A DNA stretch of 64,000 nt from Heliocidaris tuberculata (Eukaryota; Echinodermata; Echinoidea; Camarodonta; Echinometridae), in the NCBI GenBank assembly GCA_025618425.1, contig CM046832.1:52932447-52996446 (forward strand). Direction: 5' to 3'. Positions 39,577-52,972 of this stretch are shown here, piece after piece. Numbering within the stretch: position 1 is the first letter of the stretch; each line of letters opens with the position of its first letter. The notes under the pieces are model-generated. The model worked only from the letters and a program-made list of their open reading frames with translations. It had not been told where the DNA came from and ran no database searches. Position numbers and translations under genes: made by a program.

Positions 39577-40356
39577 GATCTTTTGAATGGTAATGTTAAA
39601 GAAAAATCTTGAGTGATGCGCATCGTTTCCAGACCAAATGCAAACTCGCAAACACAGCTATAGGGCTATGAATTATCATGCACCAAACATTAAAAACAAT
39701 TCTTATTTTTACTATCTATAGCACAACATCTGACTCTTTAATAGTTTTACATGTATCGTATTTTGTATGAGAATACTATTGTCTTAAACTATAGCTTACT
39801 TTATTGAACCCTGGTTATGTATACTTACACTGCACACACAGTGAGATCAAAAATGTACAAACTACATGTGTAAATTACAGTACATGTAGGAAAAGAGCAT
39901 ACCTATATAGATTCAGGAGTGATCGATTTGATCGATAATATGATAAATTCATTCGGTCCATTTCAATCAATTTTGGGTAAAGTTATTGTAGAAGTACTAC
40001 ATGTATGATCATGTGATTACGGCAAACAACAGATCCACTTATAACAGCTAAGCTATCAGTGTGATTGATGTGATTGTGTACTTTATGTTATCAATGACAA
40101 AACTGCATGTCTACAAAGTGAATAATACATCAAGGCTTGTATATATACAAATGTGTCACTCAAAGCTACAATATACACACATAACCCGGCCACAAAGGCC
40201 TTTACACTTTTATCTCATTAGGGAAACTTGCTAAAAATCACAACCACATTCAGGCCACCACTCGATCACATTTACGGCAGCACTCAATCACAAACTCCAA
40301 ACACACAGTCCCACGCATGCAAATAAAACGGGTGCAAGTTGCTTGTACTGGTGGCA

Positions 40357-40380
40357 GGCAGGCAAGCAGGCAGGCAAGAT
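40357..40380. repeat. GGCA tetranucleotide repeat
   Basis: A short imperfect run of GGCA/AGCA units in intron 2. Confidence 0.85.
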
Positions 40381-41046
40381 TTTGCGCCAGTAATTTAGAG
40401 ATGATCCCTTAAGCATAACGTTCATATCCATGTCAGTCTAAATAAACATAGGGAGGAGAGCAATACATAGATATGGACATACACACTCTCTCCATTTCTC
40501 TCTGTCACTCAAACAGCCTCCCTCTGCTAAGAACCTTGCCGACGTACATCCACTCACATCTGCTCGTCTCCCATACACAAATATATATACACTGGGACAC
40601 GCACGTTGTCACCCATAAAGGAATAAACAATCCTTCTGTTCTTCTCCGATGCTAAGCTGAAATTTCAGTTCACCAGAAGAGGCTCATTATTCAGCCAAAC
40701 CCATCCCACAGAAAGATCAGAGAATAGCCTATCAATTGATATACATTAAATACAACATTTCACTATTAAGACTTTCCAAATCCAACAACAAAATGATTTG
40801 ACAAAGACAATTTGACACAGACAATGATGAAGTATGGGAATGTAAGCAAGGATACAATGATGTAAACGTATAGATTTAAAGCATGATTCCAACAGTGTAA
40901 AACCAATTTCACAAATCACCAAATCACCAACCCTAATCCTAACCCTGGGACATAAACCTAGGACACCCATCTACCACACCCTTTTCTATTTTCGTCATAA
41001 TCTACAGGATGACAACATTTAGAAATGGTTGTCTTGGGGTACTTAC

Positions 41047-41209
41047 TCTTTGGGCTTTCCTTTTATCTGCTCTTTGACTCTGATGGTAGATTCGGCTAAA
41101 ATTGGAGACGATAACAGGAACTGGCAACGCTATGACAAGAACTCCGGATAGTGCGCAAACTCCACCGACAATCTTACCTATGATGGTCTGTGGAACGATA
41201 TCACCATAT
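41047..41209 (-). CDS. KCND (Shal/Kv4): Kv4 potassium channel, coding exon 2: selectivity filter and S6
   Basis: This 163-base exon completes the glycine codon split by intron 1 (GG|A) and then encodes residues 366-419. It begins YGDIVP, so together with exon 1 it forms the TTLGYGD selectivity filter. S6 runs roughly 380-403 and contains the PVP hinge (394-396) that forms the gate of Kv channels; NFSRIYH and [10 protein letters not shown] follow. The acceptor is a long pyrimidine tract ending TGCAG; the donor is GTAAGT after CAAAGA, phase 0. The exon is too short and interrupted to show as a long ORF and was found by reading the minus strand. Splitting the filter just before YGD is the same arrangement I know from vertebrate KCND genes. 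Confidence 0.97.
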
Positions 41210-41302
41210 CTGCATGGAAAAAGAAAGAAAAAGGAAATGTTTGATTAATAAATTTACTATGATAGTATAAATTTAACAAGGTCTAATCCCACATTCATGG
41301 AA

Positions 41303-41389
41303 CATATTGTCTGCTGAAAGCCAGAAGGGCATTTACTCCTATACATTTACACAGAGTTAACACCCTTCTGGCTCAAAAAAGACAATGTA
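41303..41389. repeat. Hairpin element family, best copy
   Basis: The left arm ATTGTCTGCTGAAAGCCAG continues with AAGGG. Its mirror on the right (reverse complement) is ATTGTCTTTTTTGAGCCAG, then AAGGGTGTTAACTC. The arms are about 36 bases long with an approximately 15-base loop. It lies only about 90 bp upstream of exon 2 on the coding strand, inside intron 1. Confidence 0.82.
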
Positions 41390-43895
41390 GTACATAGGCA
41401 CAACACATGCATTCAAATTCTAAGCCTATAAAAGGTCTACATCCTCTGAAGACCTTGGTTTACTAAGGTACATCAAATTAATGCGAGTTTTTTCCTTGAA
41501 CCTTTGTTAATGAACTATATCTGAAAGAACTTCTGTACATATGGAATCCAACATGCATACATTCATTGTCGCAAGCATTATATTTGACTACATTACGAAA
41601 CTGGTCTATTGTCACTCTTAATGACCCCAATATTTCCAGGATTATTGTCTGATAAAGCAACTACTCATATATAAAATCTGAAACAGAACTGCAATAGTTC
41701 ATCAATAGGCACTTGAACTAGTCTATTGACAGCTTATCAATATTATCTCCTCACTTGTTGCTACATGTACTGTCAAGAGTTGAAAGTTTTTAATCTTCCT
41801 GTTTCTCTCATATTTTATGATACCTAAAATTGTTTTAGAATATGCAGACAGTGTTCAAGGTGTTAAATGAGATGAATAGGGGCACAAGGTGAAAAAAAAT
41901 GAATGTAATAATCATACAGATCATTTTTCAGTTCTTATTATCATGAATAGAAAAAAGTGCAAGGGTCTATATCATTCCAGGGGAGAAAGAGCTATGTCAA
42001 AACACTTGTTCCCTTTCACCATTATACAGTATGACAAAAATGGAATTTATCAACACCTTCATAAGTACATATATTGTAGAATTACACAGGAAAATAAAAT
42101 CATTATAAACAGTAGAGTAACTGTTAATGAAGAAGCAAGAAATACATGTATATTTACATTATTTCCACTTTTCATTACTTTTATATTTCTTATAAATATA
42201 CAGACCTGCATGCACACTGGCAAAATTTTATCAAGAAGAGATGGGGTTGTTCTAGTCATGCAATTTCTTCATTGTTGGGGTTCTGTTCACTCTAATATTC
42301 TAAATTGTAGCATGCAAGGGCATCACGGAATTACGCTTGGCCTCTTGTAAATGCCAATGCCATTATCTGGGCAATTTACCAAGCTCAATTTGAGCAAGGT
42401 AATATCAACTATGTTGATGGATATTGCCCCATGATGCTGAACCTGTTTGAGAAACTAAGAAAATAATGTGCAGTTGGCATGATCTGAAGGACCATAAACA
42501 TTCTATTTTCATCAGAGCATCAGAATCTGGTACTTCATGCTGGGGAATGTCTCAGGTTTAAAGCAGATGATGATTCTTAATTTACCTACATGTATACAAA
42601 ACACCTCTCATTGATAAGACATGAATATCATTGTACAGCTTATAAAAACTTAATACAGTGCTTTACTAAAACGTTTCTAAATATACCACCAAAAAACAAA
42701 AAAAAAAAAACAGCATGGAGCAAGATATAAACATCAAAGAAAGAAAGATTGCCAACAGAGATGAGTTTTAAGAAGAGAGTCTCAAGTCTATGGGAGAGGC
42801 CTCTTTATTGCTGGAAGGGAGACTGTTCCAAACTTTTTGCATAAGAAACCAACAAGCTAGGTACAAGTTTATGACATAAAACTTGCCTTTTCTTTCTAAA
42901 AATGCAAAATGTATATCTGCCAATATATCAAACATCAGGGGATGAGACTCTACATAAAAAGTCATGACACTTATTTCTAAATTGTCTGGTATTATGCAGC
43001 CTTTTCATTGCAAAATCCTGTATTCATCAATCTTTTATTAAAACACGTGTTTAGCCGAACAAGAAAATGACATGAAAAAAATGTTTGGTTCGTATAGAGT
43101 TGAATAGAATATTTAGAAGAGAATCATATATCCAGGGAAAGGAGGTCACATGATGAATCAAGTCTCTTGGTCTGTCATTGCTTCATTGAACATTTTAGGT
43201 GGTATGCAGGCAGGCAGGTATCCAGCTATGACCCCCATTGACTACTGCATTCTCTCATTTCGATAGGCTTAATACAGGACCCAACCGGTTCCCGAAGGCA
43301 ACGGGTTAATGTAGGTCAGGCACATGAATATCCAAAAAGAACACACAAAGGGCTTGAAGATGTACGCATGCTGATTCTTTGCATGCAAGAAGATCATCAT
43401 CTTCCATTATTGACCTACTTTGATCCAAGACCTGGTCATATGATATTCCATACCAGGGAAAAAAGACATGTAGCCTTGAATAGTTTATGGAACTAAAAAT
43501 CTACCTTGATATATATGTGAAACCATATAAAATGAAAACAATACATGTATTTTATAACTTGTACAAAACGAGAACTCAGCAGAAATTGTTGGGCCAAGGA
43601 TTCAACAATTTCTCTGAGACCCAGAAAAACAAAAGGAATTTGTTTGTACTTTTCTTTTAATTATTACTGCTTTGCTATCAGCTTTATTGTTCTCTATAAT
43701 TTCATTATTTTGACATAAGGTAAAACCAGAAACATTCGCGATATAAAACTTTCATGAATTGTAAACAACAGTCATTTTCACAGCAAGAAACTTCAGCGAT
43801 TTTTGCAAAAATTTAGTGTTATGTCAATTATGATTCAGTGATTTCGCAGCGTGAAACTTTCGCAAATCTGAACCACTCTCGAAATTCCCGAACAT

Positions 43896-44131
43896 TGGGT
43901 GAATTCAAGTTCGGTGTTGAAAGCTGGTGTTGGTGTTAGGGCAAAACTAGCACCAGCCACAACACCGAACCTGAAATGAAGCTCGTGCTGGGATTGACTT
44001 CACTAGGTATTGAGCTATCAATAATGTGATTGGTATAATTTTTATAAACCCGAATTCGGTGTTGGGGCTAGAATAAGCAGCCCAATTCACGCTCTCAACA
44101 CCAACACCAACACCGAACTTGAAATCACCCA
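43896..44131. mobile_element. 236-bp MITE with TGGGTGA termini
   Basis: The left arm TGGGTGAATTCAAGTTCGG matches the reverse complement of the right arm, TGGGTGATTTCAAGTTCGG. Both continue into TGTTG and GGTGTT repeats. No coding capacity. The target duplication was not resolved, so the superfamily is unknown. Confidence 0.88.
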
Positions 44132-44279
44132 TTAAATGTGCATGAAAGTTTCTGGTTGCACAGTATGTAAGGCTGCTTGATAAATAGAAACAAGGAAATT
44201 GGGGGGGGGGGAATTCATGTGTAGGCCTGTATATAAAGAGGCAAGAAAGTGTTTGAATTGATAACTAAGGAGTGAATAT

Positions 44280-44443
44280 AAATCAAATATACCTTGCACT
44301 GAGGGGCTTCAGTTGAAATTATAGATTCTCTAAGGTGAATGGCATAGCACCCCTCAGAAAATAGTACATGTAACTGTGCCAGTCACTGAAGAATCCATAA
44401 TTTCAACTGGTGCCTCAAAAAGAGTGTATGGTATATTTGATTT
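44280..44443. mobile_element. 164-bp inverted-repeat element
   Basis: Left: AAATCAAATATACC, then GAGG and CAGTTGAAATTATAGATTC. Reverse complement of right: AAATCAAATATACC, then GAGGC and CAGTTGAAATTATGGATTC. Arms are about 55 bases with small gaps, separated by about 50 bases. Likely a MITE or fold-back element. Confidence 0.82.
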
Positions 44444-45387
44444 CCTAGAGTAAGCCTGGATAGATACAAAATAAAAACTAATGTAGAATCAGAGTAGATC
44501 TACATACACTGAGAGGCTCGTCACCCACAAATATTATCACAATATAAATTGCTTCTAAGTATCCAGAATAACAAAAAAGTGATGTAAAAATATTGGTATT
44601 GCGAAAAATATAATGGAGGTCTGACATCATGCGATATCCATTTTTTCTTCATGGTGAAAGTATTTTATGTCACATGAGACATTCCTGGCCAATCCTTGCA
44701 CAAGAATGTTATGATATAGGATATAAAGCAAACTATAAGGGATCCAGCACAAACACTTATTTTAATTTCAAATATAATAATATACATTTACTTCATAAAT
44801 TACATCTTTTGTCACTCAATGGATCATATAAATGATTGTTTTCTGTAAAATAGTATAAGATGTTGTGCCTTTATTAGTTAGTCGAGCTTTTCAGTCTTTA
44901 TTTTTCCTGTTTCTTTCATGTTCTATGACACCTCAAAAGGAAAGAGATTAGGCATAAAATCTTCAAATAGTAAAAGGTATCACTGAAAAGAAAAACTGTT
45001 GCAAAGTTGTATTAGGTATTTTTCTTTTTGGTCACCTTTATAGATTGTCTGCACTACCTTGAAGTAGGCCTGATTTTCTACAGTCAAAACTATTATAAAT
45101 CCTTACACTCTGTTGTATAAAGATCATTAAGTTAAAATACAATCACTTTCAGCATTTAAAGTATTCAGAAATCAACTAGATTTCAAATACTAGCACTAAA
45201 ATTTAATAAACTTGAAAAAAAAAGATAACACAGATACTAAATTTCAATTCATCCTCTTTGGTACACATACAATGTAGTAACACTAGATGTCTAAAGGGGT
45301 TTATGGCAACAATAAATGGTAGTTGTCATGAGACGAAAGTTAGAAAAATCATGTCCAACCATGCATGTGGGAGTACCTCATGCGGTG

Positions 45388-45960
45388 CATTTTCGTCAGC
45401 AGTTCTGCTCTGCTGCCTCAGTATTTAATTCATATATTTGAGGACGATATCATTAGGTCTGGCAGTCTCAGCCCTCCTATCATTTGATGATGGAAGCACT
45501 CTGCTTGGGAGAAGATGTCTACTCACCAAACCCCCCCCCCCCACCCTCTCCAAACCAAACCCCTCCAATTATCTTTCTGTTTTGCATTGGTATTTGATTC
45601 CTTCATTTGCAGATTATAAGCCTGGCAGTCTCCATTTAATTCACAAACTGAACTCTCCCGATGGAACAAGATGTTTAACAACCCCATTCCTATCTCCTCA
45701 AACCCTCTTTCCGTTTTGCATCAATATTTGATTCATACATTTGAAGATGATATCATTAGACCTGGCAGTCCTTATTTCATTTGCTTATAAGACCCCTCTC
45801 TACATGAAACAACATGATGTCTACCCAACCCCCCCCCCCCCCCCCCACCCATCCCACTCCGTTTTTCATCAGTATTCCAAGTCATACAATCGAGGCTGAA
45901 TTCATTAGACCTAGAGGCCCTCATATCAATTTGCTGATTGACCCCTTCTGGACAGGATAG
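45388..45960. repeat. Degenerate minisatellite with expanded C-tracts
   Basis: Four units share a TATTTGATTCATACATTTGA-like phrase followed by ATTAGACCTGGCAGTC. These begin near 45419, 45589, 45723 and 45871 (spacings about 170, 134 and 148). Units 1 and 3 contain C-runs (C12 at 45531-45542, C18 at 45829-45846) at the same relative place, where unit 2 has only ACCCC. Confidence 0.88.
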
Positions 45961-48733
45961 GGATATTTTCTATTCCCCTCATCTTCCTTATAATTATTTT
46001 TACACACATACATGTAGTAATCATTTTGAAGTTAGGAGAAATAATCTAAGAATCATTGCTTGAATATCTGGTGTAATCTGAAAGGGTTTTAATGCCTAAC
46101 AGCATCACCCACATTATCATAAGAATACATGTATATCTAATTTCAATATTCTTTTAGCAAGCTTTACAACAAATATCAATTTCTCACTTTCCCCAAAATG
46201 AGACATAAACTATCAAGCTCTTTGCCAAAAAATCTTCCTACAGCAAAAAGAAGATCTGCCTAAACAAGTACATCAAGTGAATAGCACATGTCATGCCAAT
46301 ACTATTTTCGTTGACAAAGCCCTACAGCAAAGAGTCACACAGGAGTATGTGCTAAGTCCACAAACAGAATCAGGGCAGAATTTTCAGACTCTAAAAGAAT
46401 CACAGAGTAGAATGTACAAGAGTGGCAATTCAGATGCTATTAAAAATAACATGGATCAACATCAAACATGATGTCTCTATCAGTATAGCAATAGCTCTTG
46501 GCATCTGAAGCAGTGTTTGATGAAGAACTAACCAACAATCAGTTATTTTTTAAATCATCAACCTTTCTCTCTCTATCTCCTTTCCTCCCTTCCATTCACC
46601 CCTCCTCTAGCTCCCTGCCTTGACTATCTTTGAGCGGTGTCCCAACACGTCTATTTTGCCATCCCCCATCTATGTGCCTCTTGCCCCGGGTGATGAATAT
46701 GACGCTAAGTGACACCACTCTATTGAGCAATATGATATGAGTATATAGCAGGCATAGGCATAATTGGGTAGGTGGCTGGGAAATGACTTACAGAAAAAGC
46801 GGAAATTAAATGTCAAATTCTGAGCTTCCACATCACAGTGTTTTGAAGAGATTTTTTATTTGAAATTTGAAAATGTGATCTGCAGGATATATCGATTTGG
46901 GATTTGTTATGTAAGCGAAGAGCAGAGATATTCATGGTCTTCAGATTGGATATCATATCTCAATGTTTTGAAATTGAAAAAATTGGTAAAAATTACATTC
47001 ATACTTATGAAATGAGTGTGGTAATGTCATTTTGTTTAAAGTTGATTTTTAAAGAATTTATTGATTCATCCCATTCATTCCTAATAAGTTTCTAGTGTTA
47101 CTGCTGAATATCTCATTTCCTGAACTCAAACTCACAGACAAGGTTCTATTCAGTTTGTTAAGACTAAAAAATTAGGGGGAAACAGGAAGAAAAGAAAGGA
47201 ATTCCAACAGAAGCAAAGAGCAATTAAAGAGGAAAACAAGATGCCTAGCTGGACAAATAACCCTAATATCTTTTCTCTTACAACTTTCAAAGCTAGTTAA
47301 CTCATGATCGATATGGTTTTGATTAGGCCAAGTACATTGTAGATGTATATATAGAAAATTAATATATTTTCCCCTATCCACGACCTTGAGTTTGCAACAA
47401 TGTTTACTACCTTATGTTTCATACTTTGGCATTTTCATAAGCAATCATGTAGAAAAACAATAACCAGAAAAAAATAGTATTTTTCCTGAAGGTACATGTA
47501 TAGACAGAATATATCAGTTACTTTACAATCAAATATAAACTATCCATACAGATATGGGGATTGATTTATTTAGTTATTTTAAGCATACACGTACATGTGT
47601 AAACACATCTTAATTAACAATTGTATCCAATATTTATACACACTGAATGGAATACACATTAGACCTTGTTAGTATTTTCTACCTGTAGACTACCATTGAT
47701 AGCAACGAATAATAGAATGCTGATTAGTGAAGTAGTGACTCACATACTACACATTCTTGTACTCAGTAAATTAAACCACGGAATACACCCACGGTTTACG
47801 TATACACACAAATACACACACCCACCCACACAATAACATGTCTGAGCTTTTGTTTGCATGGTCAATTTGAATAAGAATGGGAGAGAACGCGTTGATACTC
47901 TTTCTCTCTCGTCCACACAACATTCCGGTACGCGAACCCATCTTCTTCTTGCAAGGAAAAAAAAACATCAATAATATTGATTAGAGCTGGCTTGTGGTTG
48001 GATGACAATATACATTTGTTTGTGTTTAAATGTGGAAACTTGGCCAGCCTCAATGACTGCCACAAATTGCTGGCAGCGCATCAAGTGGGTATTTGGTGTC
48101 CATTATAACAATGCAACATTGGATATAATAATAATAATAAAGCTATCTGTAATAGTGTCTATAAAGGTACATGTATACTGACAGAAACAGTAGCTCTTTA
48201 TATTACACTCTCATGTTGACCTCATCATATTAAATTACAAAGTACCCTTGAGAAAATATGAAATATACCAGCTAAAAAGGTGAGTTGCTAATACATAATA
48301 TATATTACCACACCTGTATCCTAGTACATGTAACTACATGCATCCTTAATCCATAGAGCTGACACCAAAATTCCTAGGGTGGTAATATTGGAAAGCATTA
48401 CAGAAGGATACAATGAATGAATAAATAATGTTGAAAGTGTATCCACCGAGAAGATTATCTTTTGGTCGTGCCGATGAACACTCACATATACCATAAAAAG
48501 TACTTGTGTTATTTAAAACTAGCATGTACCATAAAACTCACCTAGTCTCCAATATCTCCATTTATTCATCAGTAAATCTACAATAATTTTAGAGATATTT
48601 TATTGATACATAAAATCACTTAATTTTTAAGCTGTTACAACCATTTTATGATGAAACAGAAAACTAAATTATTCACAATTCCACTGAAATAAATGCAATA
48701 GTTATAAATACACACATAAATGAAAATTCACTA

Positions 48734-48966
48734 CACTCTTATTTCTGCGGAGTCAAATTTGACTCTGAATGGCATCAGCTGGGAGTCAACTCTATTCTGA
48801 GTTAAAGTGATTCGGATTAATTTGACTCAAAAGGTGTGCCATCAACTGAGAATCGACTTGATTAGAGTCAAAGTAACTCGGAAAACGAGTCACTTTGACA
48901 AGGATGGAGTTGACTCCCAACTGACGCCATTTCCGAGTTAAATTTGACTCAGCAGAAATAAGAGTG
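48734..48966. mobile_element. 233-bp MITE with TA target sites
   Basis: TA at 48732-48733 and 48967-48968 flank termini CACTCTTATTTCTGCGG and (reverse complement) CACTCTTATTTCTGCTG. The arms continue through GAGTCAAATTTGACTC-like and TGGGAGTCAACTC over about 60 bases. TA targets suggest mobilisation by a Tc1/mariner-type transposase. It is full of GAGTCAA / TTGACTC palindromic words. The ends are intact and the arms are close, so the copy may be fairly young. Confidence 0.92.
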
Positions 48967-50599
48967 TAGCACCATGCCTTACATGTAAATGTAGCTACTA
49001 TTCTCAATATGCAATCACTATTGATATTTTTCAAAAGTAACAAAAATGCTTGAGTCAACATTTTATTTTTTAATAATTCCTATTCATTACACCAAAGATG
49101 AATAACATATAAACATATAAAGCTTTGAACTTAACTGAAGATTTCACCCATAAAATTGTCAGCCCCTGGGAGAATTTTCATAATTGTAAATCTAGAGACA
49201 GACAGGAAGATGATGGATGGCTGGCACGATACAAAGGGTCCAGTAGAAACCATATCTGTCAGTGAATGACCCCGGTCAAAGTTACCCTCCTCATGCATCC
49301 TACATGTAGGCCTCCGAGCCATTTATTCCATTTTTTATATTTTGCTTTCCCAGCCTTGGACTTGCATATGAATAATAGTCACAGTGCATGACTGACCTGA
49401 AAAGTTAGTAAAAAACACATACCCTTGTGCACCCCAATCCCTAACACATGTCTTTATGGTAGGCTGCTTGCAACTACTGAATGTATTTATTGTGTTGGTT
49501 TAAAGTCATTCCATGTTTTTTTTTTTTTTTTTTTTTGTGACACATACATGTATACTCTGGCAAAGATTGCTCTGTGGTCTATTCCCTACTGTGGTCTATT
49601 TCTTACTTCAATCCTAGACCATAAAGAAAAACAAATGTTGCAAGAAAGACCTTAACTGAAATATTTACAAATTTCTACCAGATCACTCCATACCTATAAC
49701 CCTAAACCTAACTTAAGGAAAAAGCACCTAATAAATCCAACTGTTATTACATCTTGTTTTATTTCTTGTTTTGTATTAAAGGCAAGATGAAGCTCTACTT
49801 CCATATAGACAATCTTGAATACAATGACTTTGGCAAAAAGCCTCAAAATGTAAATATAGAAACCAAATCCAATACACTTATTGTCCAATATAAAATTGTC
49901 AAACCTACTGAATAAGAACTAAATAAGTATTGAGGAGATTTCTCACCAGAAATACTAGGCAAATTAATGATTTGCAGTTATAATTGGTTTAAAGAAAAAC
50001 AAATATTCCAAGAAAAACATTCACTGAAATATTTTACAAATGTCTACCTGACAACTAGTGTACATGTACATCCTACCAAGCAAAAGCTGATAATAGAGAG
50101 CTAGGATTTCATTTTGCTATTCTTCAACAAAAGAGAAAATGTCAATATAATCTTTTTTTTTTTCATATTACCACAGATGACAGAGTTTAATAATTTTCCA
50201 GGGACTATTAATTATATAATGCCATTCACATTCTTTACATATTAATTAGTTTATATACTAATTAATACATGCAATCCATACTTCTGTAATAACAATGTCT
50301 TTGCAAAATCACTTATCAATATTTCTACAATAAGTTAACATCAGCATAAGACATACTTTCTGTTTCCCTGAATACCTCTCTGAAGTTTTATGGTGGACTG
50401 TTGGCAAACAATGGAAAACAAAAAGTGATAAAATGGAAGAGATTTACACATGTACACAAATCTGACATGCCATGATATATTGAGAATAAATATCAATCAC
50501 CTTATCATGACTATAATCTTCCGTTTCAAATAAAACAATTCCACAAAATTCACTTATCAACACACCATGACCAAAGTGATTTCATATTTGACACCAACG

Positions 50600-50830
50600 C
50601 TTTTCATTAACACAGCAGCTGCTGCCCCATGTTAAGATTGCATGGTCAGAAAACTAATCCCTGCGAGATTAGCTATTTTAGGCAGGAGATAATGAATGAA
50701 CTTGCCATCTTCGAAGACTTGGATTATAACTTGACTCCTCGCCTGCTGTAAGGCTGATTAGATGTACTAGCTAGCCATCGAATCAATTCAGCTCCGTTAA
50801 ATGCGACTCATGAATAAAGCATTGCAATCA
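50600..50830. promoter_or_regulatory. Possible intronic cis-regulatory block
   Basis: A less AT-rich block of intron 1 with an inverted pair CTAATC (50654-50659) / GATTAG (50667-50672), the TAATCC/GGATTA type bound by Otx/Pitx homeodomains, and a nearby GACTCATGA AP-1-like word. It contains no repeat or coding signature. Function is a guess from motifs. Confidence 0.25.
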
Positions 50831-50860
50831 AGTTGACCTTACTCAATACTCTGCTTCCTT

Positions 50861-51632
50861 TATCATCCTATAAGGAGTTTATTAAGATTCTTCAGAATCC
50901 ATAGATCATCTTAAAAACTTTAATGCTTTAAATATATATCCTTTATCATCTTACAAGGAATTTCTTAAGAATCTATAGATCATCATTAAAAACATCAATG
51001 CTTTAAAGGGAAAGTCCACCCTGGCATTAAGTTGATTTGAATAAAAGAGAACAAATGAGAGAAATAGATTAGAGGAAGTTTAAGCAAAATCCAACAAGAA
51101 ATAAGAAAGTTATGAATTTTTGAAGTTGTGATCAAGCAAACAAAAATTGGTAACTGTGATGTACATGTATCTTGCGAACTCCTCTCCCATTTGCTCAATA
51201 CAGAAAATCTCACAATTTTCATTTTCTAAGTTTTTGATAAAGGAATAATTTTTTTTCATACATGTTTTGTGTAAAAACATATGAGCAATGATTATACATG
51301 TATCTAAGGTGCATGTATGATAAAATATTTTCTTTAAAGAAAATGGAAATAAATGATTTTTGGGGTACAGGGCAAATGGGAGAGGAGCTCGCAAGAGTTG
51401 CCGATTTGTGTTTGATTGATAACAACTTCAAATAGTACTTTCTGATTTCTTACGTATTTTGCTCAAACCTTTACTGATATGGGTTTTTTTTTTAATTCTA
51501 CATCTTTTAATATCAACTTGTAATCAGGGAGGACTTTCCCTTTAAATGTATCCTTCATATCATCTTTCTTATACATGTAAGGAGATCTTTACAAATCTGA
51601 TCATCTTTAAAAACTTCTTGCAATGTAAAATG
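50861..51632. repeat. About 80-bp tandem repeat (three units) split by a MITE
   Basis: Unit 1 starts TATCATCCTATAAGGAG at 50861, unit 2 TATCATCTTACAAGGAA at 50944 and unit 3 TATCATCTTTCTTATACATG at 51558. All contain AATC-ATAGATCATC-like and TAAAAAC phrases. Unit 2 is interrupted near its end by the TTAA element at 51007-51541. Confidence 0.8.
51007..51541. mobile_element. 535-bp TTAA-flanked MITE with long inverted repeats
   Basis: TTAA at 51003-51006 and 51542-51545 flank AGGGAAAGTCCACCCTG and (reverse complement) AGGGAAAGTCCTCCCTG. The arms continue about 190 bases, past AAGTTGAT, AGCAAAAT, AGAAA and GAAGTTGT, to a GAGCTCCTCTCCC/GAACTCCTCTCCC block. No transposase ORF. It is related to the short element at 11802 and resembles sea urchin repeats I know from memory. 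Source is a piggyBac- or Kolobok-like transposon. Confidence 0.92.
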
Positions 51633-52972
51633 ACCAGGACTCTACCGAATATGAGCCAGACAGGCTCTTGTGTAATAGTCACAAGTTTTTTTCACAGCAA
51701 ATACATGTATTTATTTTCTCTATATGATACCCAGTAAATATAATGCTATAAAATAGCAATAATAATAAATAATGTACTCATTTCCACAGCACTTTTGCTA
51801 TTGATCAGGAAGTATTGAAATTGCCTGATGTATTTATGGGCATGCATGCATTCTGAATGCATTATTCATTTTAATACAAAAATAAATGGCTCGAAGTTTA
51901 AGTTACAAGTTTAAACTGTATATTAGTGATTTAAAATTCTGCCTAAATTTATTTATTATCAGATATTTTCCAGAAATTATGGTCATTCTCACAATGCCAG
52001 GTTATAGGCAAAGCAAAATAAGTTTGATCGTTCAAGTATGTCTATCAGTTTTACTTGGGCATATAAGTATTTCCTAAATCTATCCTAACATAATGTCCAA
52101 TAATATACCAATATGTAGAAAAAAGCTACTTTCACAGCACATACAGTACTAAAAATAGATTTGGACGAGTTCAATTTTGAGTAACCTCTAAACCTCTAAA
52201 CCATCAGCTCAGGTCCATAACAATAAGAGGTATTTTTAAACAGAGAGTGTTTATACTAGTAAGTAAATAACCCTCCAGGTGTTTGCAAATACACTACACC
52301 AGGTAGATCAATAGCTGTACATATTTAACAGGGACTCAATCAACCTGGTATCAAGGAAAGTAACCCTTTGATTGTTTATAAAACAAACACTTAGTTTCTG
52401 GTAGTATTCACATAATCTCTGTAACTGATTCATGTTTGAAATTGAAAAAATTATCCTCTGTGACAAACTAAGCATACATGTACATGTATATTGAAATTCC
52501 ACTTTAGAGTTCAGTAATCAAGCAAAGTTAATATACATTTGCTGCATTTATACCTACATGTATAGTTACATGTATTAAAATCTGATGTATAATTTATCAA
52601 GGTTCTAGGAATACAAGGGTAAATAATTCTCTCTCTGGATTATTGTGAAAATGATGGAAGTGACAGAACTACTAATCTCAAGGACATACAATAAGAATGG
52701 TTGACAAAGGGCATAGGAATGAATTCATAATCTAATATGCAGTTAGAGATTTGTAATCATGGATAGTGTGTGTACATGAAATACAGTATCTTATACAGTC
52801 ACTGATCAACCATGGAATATGTGATGCACAATGATGCGCATCCATGAAGTGCACTTAAAGTGTACCAACCACCTGAAAAAATAATATTATACTGCCAGAA
52901 AGTATAAAATTAACCTCAAAGAATAGGTCAACAGTTGAGGAGTATGAAGGAAATAAAGGATAACATTAAGGT

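Larger units (their letters stand above)
26240..41046 (-). other. Kv4 intron 2 (14,807 bp)
   Basis: GT-AG phase-0 intron between exons 2 and 3. It holds local duplications (31637-32770), an inverted repeat at 33160, CT-rich tracts at 36.9-37.2 kb, a hairpin element at 38713, a SINE-like fragment at 39506, a GGCA repeat near 40357 and a possible conserved block at 38.2-38.6 kb. A TA microsatellite lies at about 28397-28420. The remainder shows nothing I can name. Confidence 0.95.

Noticed and set aside
41889..42350. 153-codon plus-strand open frame
   Set aside because: Lies in Kv4 intron 1 on the opposite strand, has AT-driven composition, no recognisable domain and random-looking sequence.
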